Part shown: piece after piece, positions 1-11,100 of the stretch
How positions within the stretch are numbered: position 1 is the first letter of the stretch
Layout: the number at the start of each line of letters is the position of its first letter
Assembly (NCBI GenBank): GCA_964020155.1
Contig: OZ026556.1
Location: 1,920,001 to 1,984,000, forward strand
DNA: 64,000 bases
Reading direction: 5' to 3'
DNA from: Chondrilla cf. caribensis
Lineage: Eukaryota > Porifera > Demospongiae > Chondrillida > Chondrillidae
Program-made: the position numbers and the translations under genes
The notes under the pieces: model-generated
Databases searched by the model: none
Told to the model about the DNA's origin: nothing
Seen by the model: only the letters and a program-made list of their open reading frames with translations

Positions 1-8
1 CTTACTAG

Positions 9-1343
9 AGAGAGCAAATTTGCAATAATAATGATTGGATATTAGTTTATGCCGTTTTTTACTCCGATAGATCCTCATGTAACATTTCTTCGATTGATAA
101 CACTACGAATTCCACGACAATCCCCTGTAAAAATGGAACAATTGAATGGTTAAACCCGGAAGGAAGTAAAACACTCCACTTTTATCAGAATGGCCAAATG
201 TTTCGTCTCTGTCTGAGCCTTCGAGAAGTCCTTGAAAACGCGCGGGTTTCTCTGTTTCTTGTAGGAGCAAGTAAATACAACATCACCCCGATCGTCCAAT
301 CAGATCCCTACGTTCCCACCTGCTTCTGGTCACACTGTGGACACGTGAAATTGACACTGAATGCAACTAGAGATGAAAATCCAGTGACATCAACCCAAGA
401 TTCCTTCAATCTCAAGTACAACATGTATGCAGCACATGACGGTGAGTTCCATTTGTGTTAAGCAAAGTTTTTTTTGAAATTCTCCTGTTGTGGGAAACAT
501 CTCCGAGCCAATGGTATCAAAGTACCTTACTTCAGTTGTGCAATTCATCTCGGACATGTCAGTAGCACGGCAGCATTGAATCTAATATAAAAAAATAGCA
601 TTGTGGAATTGGTACAAAGTGTATCCAATATAACTTACTAACCTATCCCTGTAATGACCTCAGTTTGATGATAACCTCCTACATGGTCTGTGATTCTCCC
701 ACAATGCCTGGTATGGTATACACATTTAGAGGAGAAACTGTGATAATATTATTGTCGTATGTTACTTGCTTTGCTCAGGTTGCGAGGAGTGCTCCTTGTG
801 TACAAGTGAACATGGTGAGCTGCACCACACGTGTGCATCCATACACTGTCATCTCAATACTGTGTTTAAATTCAAATGTTTGTATATTCTGTGCTGGTAA
901 TTCATACCAAAACCTTACACTCATATGGTACTCAATTTTAAGATTCACTGTACCTCTTTTGCGTATTGATTACAGTTATCATTGGCAAGGTACTCAACTC
1001 AACAAGAATCGGAAACTTGTACAAGCACAGTGTGTATGTCAAGCACCCGGACTCGGAATACTTGAAATACAAAAATGTCTCCAATTATTTAAATGTACCA
1101 CGACAAGAGTGTGAGGTAGATGCACCTCCCAGTGTTGATCCCACACCGCAGTTCTTTGAAGCGTGGACAAATTGGGCACTTGAAGTTGGCGTTAAACATT
1201 TTCTGGCTGGTAATAGCCGAAACACGACCCAGAAACATCTGTCAGTGTCTATAACTTGTGTGAACATTGTGTACAAAGAGGAATGGCTGGATTATGTAGA
1301 CCTTCTAGGGGACAGCAGATGTTGTCGATATGCAAATAACTAG
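9..1343 (+). CDS. Meteorin-like secreted protein, copy 1 (5' end missing)
   Basis: Three exons are visible: 9-441, 779-814 and 976-1343 (TAG stop). The first begins right after an acceptor (cttactag), so the signal-peptide exon lies before the window. The order of conserved blocks matches meteorin/METRNL: a YSDRSSC block, a CKNGTIEW block, an FWSHCGHV block, then a Cys cluster (GCEECSLC) opening a C-terminal NTR-like domain with FLAGNSRN and a final RCC. Meteorins are secreted neurotrophic/metabolic factors in vertebrates; the role in this organism is unknown. The gene has the same exon phases (0/1/1) as the next gene, so the two are tandem paralogues. They are clearly diverged in sequence, so this is not a recent duplication. 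The family call rests on remembered motif order and was not checked by a search. Confidence 0.72.
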
Positions 1344-2243
1344 CATTATTTGTCTTAAGTCACTATAACTTCCTCACATATTATTTATTGTAGTTATTAT
1401 GATTTGGCTTTAGGTACCTTTCACTTTCTACTCTGTCTCGTTCATAGTCACATTACACATACTGTAATCTTAGTGTGGATGGAAACATCATGTTAGAATG
1501 GAAAATTATGTGAATTTAAAACACAGTTAAGTTTTGTAACACTATAATACATGCTTTAAAATGTTCAGGGTATTCCTGGCTAATGTTTATCTTGATACTA
1601 TATGATAATGGACATTTGAAACTTCAATGAATTCCATTTTAGCACAATACGGTGTGTGTATGTATATATGTGCATGATATCATAATATTATACTGTATTT
1701 GGTTATAAACCCTGCAGTAATATAGCATGCTGTGTACCTGATTACTTCCATGAGTGAATGGCAAATACAATGCAGTATGCTGTTTCTGCTATTTGTTCAA
1801 TTACCTGTGCTCATAAACAAATGACTTCAACACTAATTTGCATACTGTTTGTTTACTTCTGTCCTATTTGGATAAATTATCATCACGAATTTTGGGCCTT
1901 TTTGCAACTGTAGAGATGATATACAAATCATCAATGGTCACGTACAACTGCTTGTAACAGCACGTTCACAGGGATTTATACCAAGTAATTGCACTATGTC
2001 TACGAACACGCGATGATTGCACTATGCGTTTCATACGCGTTACATTACACCTTACTTGCGTTACTCGCCGTGTGCGGAAGATCTATAATTATGGTACAAT
2101 GCTGTGAGGGAATGTACAAGGCTAGGAGCACGTGATCAAATCCCTGCTCGAATACAACTTGCAAATGCAACCCGGGACAAGAAACTGGGGGGGGATACTG
2201 ATTATCATCTATTATGATATGTCAGGGGGGTTTGAGCGTCCTG
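1344..2243. other. Intergenic spacer between the two meteorin-like genes
   Basis: AT-rich sequence with no supported exon. It should hold the 3' UTR of copy 1 and the upstream region of copy 2. I see no repeat structure in it. Confidence 0.5.
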
Positions 2244-2250
2244 TATAAAA
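2244..2250 (+). promoter_or_regulatory. TATA box of meteorin-like copy 2
   Basis: TATAAAA lies 70-77 nt upstream of the proposed start at 2321, a normal distance for a core promoter with a short 5' UTR. An upstream ATG at 2254 is only 4 nt after the box, so it is probably not in the transcript. Confidence 0.55.
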
Positions 2251-2320
2251 GCGATGATCGGATTAGCGTCATTATTTAGTTTGGGTTGGCTTTGGACAAG
2301 AGTGGCAAGAAGAAAGCAAA

Positions 2321-3618
2321 ATGCTCTCAAATCTCCTCAGCTCCAAGAAATTTTTGGCAACAGTTCTCTTATTGCTGGAGGTACTGCTTGCTACTGGATG
2401 CGAAGATTCGGCTCCAAGTGGTTCGTCACAGCAATCAACACGCTGCGAAGTATTGAGGTAAATTCTAACTATAGCAAATCAGTTAATAGCGACTGGATTG
2501 TACCTCATGCTGGTTCTACTCCGATAGATCCTCATGCGACATTTCTTCGACTGCGAATACTGCAAATTTCCAGTCGATTGGCTGCAATAATGGAACAATT
2601 GAATGGTTAAACCCACGAGGAAGTAAAACCTTTGACTTTTATCTGAACGGCCAACCGATTAATCTGTGCCTGCGCCTCCGCAAAGTCCCGTTGTCCGGGA
2701 ATTCACGGGTTTCAGCGTCTCTAGTAAAGGGAGCAGAGAAATACGACATTACCAACAGGATACAAGCCTCTTCTCTCGTCCCTAACTGCTTCTGGTCACA
2801 CTGTGGACACGTGATAATAGAACTGGATGCAGATAGTGATGGAAATTCGATGACACGAGATTCATACAATATTCAGTATACAGTCTACAATACAACACGA
2901 TATGGTGAGTATATATTGTTACAGTTATATCAGACAACGTTCATTGAATCAATCATGCTGATCGATAACGCATGTGATAATTAACATATACATAACCCCT
3001 TTGAGATCCTTCCACAATGTCTGGTATGGTATACACATTCAAAGTACGAATTGTCAAATTGTCATTACTTGCTTTGCACAGGTTGTACAGAGTGCTCCTT
3101 GTGTAGAAGTGAAAATGGTGAGCTGCACCACTCCTATGCATCCACGTAACACATAGTTATCTCATAATACTATGTTTTGATTCACATGTTTGTGTATTTC
3201 ATGCTAGCAAGTTGTAAAAGTTGTATATTATATTGAATTGTAAGATTTAATGCACCTCTTTTTGGAATTTATAGTTATTGTCGGAAAAATACGCAAGTCA
3301 ACAAAAATTGGAAACTTGTACAAGCACAGTGTAGAGGGCTCAACATATTTCAAATACAACAACGTCTATAATGATATAAATGTACCTCAACAACAATGTG
3401 AAGGTATCTCTCAAGAATCCGGAATCAATCGTACGTCGAATTTCTTTGAAGCATGGGGAAGTTTGCCACTCAGAGTTGGCAGTACTTATTTTCTGGCTGG
3501 TAACAGCCGAAACCAGGCCCGGGAGCCCCTATCACTGACCATTACTTGTGCAAACGTATCATACAAGAGTGAATGGAAACGATATGTACACCTTTTGTAT
3601 ATGAACCGATGCTGCTAA
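2321..3618 (+). CDS. Meteorin-like secreted protein, copy 2 (complete)
   Basis: Four exons: 2321-2449, 2490-2904, 3082-3117 and 3275-3618, giving about 307 residues (human METRN is about 293). Residues 1-25 are a signal peptide with a hydrophobic core (FLATVLLLLEVLLA). Cys-rich blocks follow: residues 47-59, CNNGTIEW at 75-82, FWSHCGHV, and a C-x2-C-x2-C cluster at 183-189. The last exon is an NTR-like domain with YFLAGNSRN and a terminal RCC. The start was chosen because it begins the signal peptide in frame with exon 2. Intron 1 would be only 40 nt, which is unusual; the exon cannot be read through because a TAA follows. Copy 1 is the paralogue. PEX10 converges on the gene with about 230 bp between stops. 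Ligand role is inferred from the family. Confidence 0.75.
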
Positions 3619-3845
3619 TATGCTGGTAAATGCTAACACTTTCCCACAACATTATCACTTGTACACACTCATTATGGTGCAATTATTGCAATGTAATATT
3701 ATATGCATTCACTTTTAAAGTTATAATCACATGCATGAGTACATTTGTTTCTTGATGGTTGCATTTATAATGTGTACCAAAAGACTAACATGTACTGTAA
3801 TGAACCCATTATTATTGTGATCTTTTTTCAATACATTTGTAAGTT

Positions 3846-4856
3846 TTAAACTGCAAAGTTTTGTAATAATACAATATGCTGTGGTTCAGTGTGACTTCTA
3901 CAAACAGGACACTCCTGGCTAGTAACACACCGAGACATGATACAGTCCCAGCAGAATATATGACCACATGTCATTGCAGCCGGGTTAATGATGTAATCCA
4001 AACAGAGCAAACATTTCATATCCAGAGTAGTACAATCAAGACGATTAGCTCCCGATAGAACACATTCATCTTTGCTGGAGGAAGCCATTTTTTCTGCATT
4101 TACCCCTTGAGTACTAGAGGGACTGACTTTAGTTGATTCTGTTTCTAGCATACCAGATATGTAACTAACCAGTTGTAAAACAATTTGTATGGACACCAGA
4201 AGGCCAAGGACTCGATATGGCTGACTCCTATTTCCAAATGTATCATCTCGTTCAATCTGTACATAACCTATGCCTGTCAATCTCTTAGCCATGTGGTAGT
4301 AAGAACCGACGTAGTAAAATGATGCCATGTGGAGTTGAGATGCGAGAGACACGGCAAAGGAGAAGAAGTTAAGCACTTTAGAGAACCTTTGTCGTTGCGC
4401 ACGTGACAGTTTTTTGAGGAACACCGGTGCTCTGGTTCTAGTGATGTCCAAGGAATCTACCCATGTGCTTAGACGGCGTAGAAGTTTCTCCAATATATAA
4501 GGACACACTAGGTGGAAATAGACGAAGGCTAGTCTTCTGACAAAGCTAGGTACTCTGTAACGTTGAAATTCGTCCATTTTCTCACCAACCTGGACAATGT
4601 TTGAATACTCCTCACCCAGTGTTTGTCTGTTTAGTAGCGTAGTTACTCCGAAGTATGCACATTCTGCTAACAACCTCATCTCTCTCTGCCAAAGTAGCCA
4701 TGTTTTGGAACGGAATAAACTCCTGCATGCGTCCGAGAGGAGCTTGTAAAGATACGAGGTGTAATATTGGTCCTTTTGGTTGCTTCTGACAAGCGAAGGA
4801 GCATCAGCAACCACTAGCTTCAAACCATGTCCACGTCCACCATGATGCAGATCCAT
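3846..4856 (-). CDS. PEX10: Peroxin-10, RING-type E3 of the peroxisome import machinery
   Basis: A single intronless ORF of 336 residues, the normal length for PEX10. The C-terminus is a RING finger, residues 282-319, reading C-x2-[11 protein letters not shown], then CPVC, the PEX10/PEX2/PEX12 pattern. The N-terminal two thirds carries hydrophobic helices ([41 protein letters not shown]) expected for the peroxisomal membrane. With PEX2 and PEX12 it ubiquitinates the PTS receptor PEX5 for recycling from the peroxisome. The first ATG (4856) is used. It is divergent with the B3GNTL1 start at 4928, so the two probably share a promoter. The lack of introns stands out against its intron-rich neighbours and could reflect an old retrocopy or intron loss. 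Confidence 0.93.
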   Translation of the reverse strand: MDLHHGGRGHGLKLVVADAPSLVRSNQKDQYYTSYLYKLLSDACRSLFRSKTWLLWQREMRLLAECAYFGVTTLLNRQTLGEEYSNIVQVGEKMDEFQRYRVPSFVRRLAFVYFHLVCPYILEKLLRRLSTWVDSLDITRTRAPVFLKKLSRAQRQRFSKVLNFFSFAVSLASQLHMASFYYVGSYYHMAKRLTGIGYVQIERDDTFGNRSQPYRVLGLLVSIQIVLQLVSYISGMLETESTKVSPSSTQGVNAEKMASSSKDECVLSGANRLDCTTLDMKCLLCLDYIINPAAMTCGHIFCWDCIMSRCVTSQECPVCRSHTEPQHIVLLQNFAV

Positions 4857-4927
4857 TGTTTGTACGGTGTCTATTTATACACGTTTCTACGATATGTTCC
4901 TGTACAAATAAAAATATGGAGAATAAA
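4857..4927. promoter_or_regulatory. Bidirectional promoter PEX10 / B3GNTL1 with TISU-like start
   Basis: Only 71 bp separate the two start codons, which point outwards. No TATA box is visible. The B3GNTL1 start at 4928 sits in AAAATGGCGGTGG, close to the YY1/TISU element, in which the start codon is embedded in a YY1 site and serves very short 5' UTRs. An in-frame ATG 12 nt upstream (4916) has weaker context. Confidence 0.6.
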
Positions 4928-7900
4928 ATGGCGGTGGACATAGTAAGTTCCCCTTTTATTACATTTGGTCACCGTCTGCCAACGTGGTTGATGAGTTCAT
5001 TGTTATTAAACGTATTGCAGTCTGTGGTGATGCCAGTAAGAAATGCAGCCAAGTGGTTACCAGAGTGTCTTCAGTCCTTGTTGGATCAGAGTTATGGTGG
5101 TCCCATGGAGTTGTCCGTCTTTGATGATGGATCCACAGTACGTCGTAGTGTCATGAGTCATTGTAGTAACGTGTGTGTCGTGTCTTTGTACGAGGAGTAT
5201 GGGTACGAGTCTTGATTCTCCCTGCGAAGCCCTACTGTTATTGAAGCACTTGTACATATGTCAATTAATCGTCACACCGTAGGTGGGGTGCATTGTAGGT
5301 TTCAAAGACTCTTACCAACAGCACTTTTACCGAAATCTGCATAAAGTACTGCATGATGGTGATATTAAAATCCCTGTAGCTTTTGGGTCTCCTCCAGTGA
5401 TGCTGTGAGGTTCTCCACATGCTGTTTGACCAGTTCTTATCCAACGTGCATCAACCCTGTTTGGATGTGATGCCTTGCGATTCAGCCAATGACCTATGCA
5501 GCATGTAACGTCTTACACTTGGTATTCGCAGTACACACTTGGAGGTTCCTATGTTGCAGTTGCTTGTGTATTAATTTGTGTGCCATAGGATATGTAGGTG
5601 GCCCTTGATAATCCCACTCCTTACCTAGGTAGATTAATGTTGGATGATGAAGTTTGTCAGAGTATGGAGAACGTAGACGTATCTTAGAGTGCAGTCTGAT
5701 TATAGAAACACCGGATTGTGGATATTTGAATTTGAAATACTGCATGTTGCTCCTTGTGAATGTTTGTTTATGCGCAGACATGATTATCTACACTACCCTC
5801 ACATGCAGGACAGTTCAACTGAAATTATTGCATCATTTAAGCCGAAATTGGAAGTGAGAAGAATGCAAGTTATTTGCACCAGGCACATCTTGGAGAAACC
5901 CAGAGGACGTAAGCAAGATCACCCAGGTTGTAACAGGTCTAGCAGTAATACGTGTGGGAGACGAATTTGATGATATTATATTTCAGGTTCAGCTAGGTCA
6001 GCTATAATGGTATTCAAATGTTTACAAAGTGTCTTGACTGTGTGGGGTATGGGAAATTTATTCACCTATGTGTTATATTAGGAAACATGTGGGTGTGTAG
6101 AGGGTGTGTTGTTTACATGCATGTTTGTCACAATGGTCCTGGGTGAAGGTTTGTCACTGTGGATCCGATGGTGTAGTATCCAGGGTTGTGGTGTTCGCTA
6201 CATCGGGCGTAGAGTGTGGTGTTTGTACATGAGGAGATTGAGATCAAGAGTAGATCCAGGGATTGGTGTCAAAGGGGATTGAAGTTGAGCGAGGGATTGC
6301 TTAACATTGAGGAGTGGATATTAAGATTGTTAGTGACAATCGAATTGGAATGAGATTAGTTAGTATTATGTGATACTGGTACAGTGGTATCTGCCATGAA
6401 TGACCCCTGGAGTAAGCGAATGCCTGCCTTATAAGACCACATTTTCAAGACCAGGTAGTTTTCACTATATTTTACACTGAGGTAAGCAACCTAATACAAC
6501 CGGTGACTATGAAAATCAGAGGTTTTCTGCTTTTGTACCTGTTATGGATTGCCTAGCATATCTAAACTATGGACGAATTATTACTCTTTGTTCCACGTGG
6601 ATAGAACTTTGTTGAACTGAATTTGACTTATTTCTTTGCTGCAACTAATCAGACTCAGGTTTAACTGATATACGGAGATAAAATACTGGGAAATTACATA
6701 CAGTGAATTCTCGTTAATCCGCCACCACTTTATCTGCCAAACCTTTTAATCCCCCACCATTTCCAAGTACCAATATAATGTACAAGTACCAATGAACATC
6801 CAGTCAATCCGCCAAACTCGTTAATCCACCATATTCTTGGAAAACAAATTGCGGCGGATTAACGAGTATTCACTGTACATACGTACTTAAGTTCTAATCA
6901 ACACCATTTTGTGTGCATATTAGATTGAAATGGCAACCAAATATGATCTCAATATAATGATATTTTTACAATAACAACAATTCCTGTGATGAGAGACCGC
7001 CTTTCTTATAAGACCGCCTTTTTCAGAAACATGAGTGGTGGTTCGTGACAGGTACCACTGTACATGGCATGCAAACGCGTACCATCCCTTGTGTAGTAAC
7101 AGAAGTATAAATTCTCACCTTACACAAGAAACTGTTTTTGTAAATATATGATGTCACTGAGTTACCATAGTAACCAGACAAAGGTTAGCAATCCATTGGG
7201 TTCAATTGCTATGGGTATCCCTTGTGAGGAAGTACGGACTTATTCTGACTTATTCTGTAACTTGTAACCCTGTTTATCCTCATCTTTGGTGTATGTGTTG
7301 ATGAGTATGACATTGCCTGTCTTTACTAAAGTGATTTTTCTTCTAAAATGTTCAATGTCTGTCTGCCTTTATTAATTAGTAAATAATCACTTCTGGAATC
7401 GTTTGGTTCTTGAATGGCCTCCCTCTACATAATACACAACAGGCTGTCACATCATGCACATGAACATGGACTTGGTGTAAACATTCTCAGTCATACCTGT
7501 GTGTAAACAAACAAACACAGACAGTTAGGCCTCCATACATACCCCCAACATAGAGTTGCACCAGTTTGTTTACAAAATACTCTTTGTCTACCATCCCATC
7601 TCTTAACGACACTTCATATGATAACAATCTTTGTAACAGTTCAACTAGTCTGTATGTATCCAACTGTGTTTATCCCCTTCGAAACTTGTTAGATAGACCT
7701 GTGTCTATCCAAAAACCTTGGTGGTCCCTTAAGAGCTAAGTACTGGGAAAATAATTCCTTTCTGAAATATAGTGTTTGTGCAAGTGAGATTTTATTGATA
7801 CACAATGATCTGGTAACCATAGCTGACTGTATGTTTAGTGGCCACAGATACATACTTTTGTATATATATTTGAACGAATGTTTAGAATTGGTATCATACA

Positions 7901-8063
7901 TATGTGTTCATGGAAAATGAGAACATTCAGCCTTTTGACTACTTTCAATGAACCCGGGCACCTACTATGGGCTTCTGGTTATGATGACATGAGAACCCAA
8001 GTGTAACTTTGTGGGAATATGTGCCTTACATGTAGACATGGTTCATATTATGATATTGTATCA

Positions 8064-8117
<54 letters not shown>

Positions 8118-11100
8118 GTGTGTACGTTTGTATGAGGATAAGAATGTGAATTTATGCATATCTGTAATGTGAGCTCCTTGCCTTAGATATTCCTAGTTCG
8201 TCCTTATTATCCTTGCCAATTAATCATTAATCTAACAACGCTACATAGTTCACACTTTAAAATCACAACAATGTCCTTCAATTAATGGGATACAATAACA
8301 ATACTACAGTAGTGTTTAGTATAAAGGACACAGTACTGAATACTGCCACCACAACACACATCCTTCATGGGCAGGCTACAGCTGATGCAGACACATTTAT
8401 CTCTAATTGATAACTCAGGGCTGAACCATTGTAATCAATTAGGCAAAGGTGTCTGTATCTCAGCTGCAGCCCACCCAGGAGGGATGCAGCTATCACCTGT
8501 ATTCCTATTGTATGGTCACACATGGGAACCACTCATTTTCCACTGTGCTGGGAGGTAGTGATGAAGGATAATTGTCGATTCTGATGTGCCATGTATGTAC
8601 AGTGGATCCACGTAATACATTGAAATCAAACATGGAATTCAATTTTCAGCAAAGATCCGTTAACCCCATCATGAACATTTCTGTATGTATGGTGATAGAG
8701 TGGATCTCTAATCATGTGAAAAAAGCCATTTGCTTCACTTTTGCTGATTCAAGGGACAATGATATCGGATACAAGTAAGAATAGATCCTGTATAATATGT
8801 ACCTGTTGGTACTGAACTATGGCAACACAAGGGGGAACAAAGCTGTCATGGAGCATAGGTGAACCCCTTTTACGAGACTTTCTGGCGCGCCAGTGTGACT
8901 GGGATCAAAAGGGCAATTTCAATGAAGTCGGATGTGGTGAAATTTTGCCTCTCCCACACTCCAGCAGTTTACGTATGACATAGGTTACATGAGCTGAGGA
9001 CAGAGTGGAGTGTGTGTATGAAAGGGAATACTGTATGTGCCAACTGGGAGTATGTACTAACCAGGAGTGTGTACTAACTAGGAGTATGTACTAACCAGGA
9101 GTGTGTGCTAACCAGGAGTGTGTACTAACCAGGAGCATGTACTAACCAGGAGTATGTGCTAACCTGGAGTGTGTGCTAACCAGGATTATGTACTAATCAG
9201 GAGTATGTGCTAACCAGGAGTATGTACTAACCAGGAGTGTGTGCTAACCAGGAGTGTGTACTAACCAGGAGCATGTACTAACCAGGAGTATGTACTAACC
9301 AGGAGTATGTACTAACCAGGAGCGTGTACTAACCGGGAGTATGTATTAAACAGGTGTAACAGTATGTTCTAACTAGGAGCATGTATTACCTATCTAGGAG
9401 TATGTATGTATGTATGTACTAATCTGGGATTGTTCGTACGAACCCAGGTACTTACTAAGCTGTTGTGCCACGTAATTTGTGATCATTTCAGAAAGATATC
9501 TCACTCCCATTGTCATATTATAATCACTTGTGACCACAATGATATTGAGAGATTCTAGCAAGTGTAGGTGGATGCCTTTCTGATGGGGAGCTGTCTCAGT
9601 TGAAGCTTCAGGGAGATTCCATTCTCAGATTATATGTATGTATGTCATATATGTGTGGAGCAAGGGACATGTGTAAATCATTTGAGTGTTAAATTTGAAG
9701 TGGACCATTCATGGGATAATTTGAGACAATTGACCCACATAGGTAGGAGAAAGTAAATGGACTATCAATAGTACTTACATAGACAAATATCTGTGAGATA
9801 GTTGATTATCCTCCTTGAATGGGTGTGGTTATGATGTCTCTAATTTGTTGGTTTGACAATACCCTTCCGTGCTCTCCATATTATGCTGGTGTGTACCCAT
9901 GCCCCTTCCTGTGTACTTGGTTGAGGAGGACAGGAAACCTTTATGGTTTGCAACGCGTGCCCATATTAGAACATCCCGTCTGGTGATGATGTCACTGGTC
10001 CTTAAAGTGCAAAAGATCCTTCAATTAAGTGGTTACCATGACAACGATAGCCGTCTGTTGTTTTTGCTTTGCACTGATATAGTCATGGACGGCCATCCTA
10101 CTGGGCCATTACTAATGAAACATGACGAGCTTTTCTAGGATACTCCCTTTTGCCATTATTCACTGCTGGGTAATAATTCCTTTGGCCATTTAGGAAGTTT
10201 GTGTAAACTGCTGTTGACAGCCTGTGTATGATGTCATGCCACACACAGAGTGCGAGGGATTCATGTGACCTTGAGACTCTATTGTAATATTCATGGGAGA
10301 GGTCTTGCTTTGTATGTAGTGCAGGTATGTAGTGGAGCACCCACTCTCCAGGGGGTCCAGCTGCTACACTCACTGATCAAACAAATATGGGGCACACCCC
10401 CCCAGCTCAATCTCCTTGACTACCAGTAGTATGTACGATCCTACCATAGCATACCCATCACCAATACTTGCTATATACACACATGTACAACACAGGCATA
10501 CATTCACATGTACTCGCTTATATATGTACTTGTATCCTGGTTGAGGGGAGGATCAAAGAGAAATCTGTGCGAACATACGTAAGCCATGTAGCACAGGTCA
10601 GTGATACAGCACAGGTCCCCAGACAGGTTCCATTGTTAGGATTAATTACGTGAGAACGAGGCAGAAAATTAGTAAACACATTTCTATTGTATATAATTTG
10701 TTGTATTGGCATATGTACATATTTGCAGTATGAATAGTCTATCATTCACCACGCCAGGATACAAGTTAGTTATATCCTGCCCAGGTGTGCTGCAGCACAT
10801 CTAGGCAGGATATAACTATTACTCACAGTGGTTTTGACTGTATATTTTATAGTTCTTATCTTGTTCTGCCTCCTACTAGCGGGATATGCCAAAAACAGAG
10901 CTGTTGAACAGAGTTCAGGAGATTATCTCTGCTTCCTTGATTCGGTGAGTCGCTGCTGCCTGTATGATCCTTGTGTACACTATGCTGACTGCCTTTGTGT
11001 GTTGTAGTCATAGTTGAGGGGAACATTGTACGCTTGGTTTGTAATCTTTCGGAGCTCACTGTATAGTATAGTAGGACAAAATAATCAACTGAGTGGGGGT

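Noticed and set aside
2254..2610. 118-residue frame starting MIGLASLF
   Set aside because: It begins 4 nt after the TATA box and runs in a different frame from the conserved meteorin-like exons.
5290..5404. Possible B3GNTL1 exon ([19 protein letters not shown])
   Set aside because: Phase does not fit the next exon. The segment 5809-5908 ([10 protein letters not shown] to EKPRG) fits phase on both sides and matches the family.
9042..9352. CRISPR-like short repeats
   Set aside because: Head-to-tail 17-bp units without spacers.
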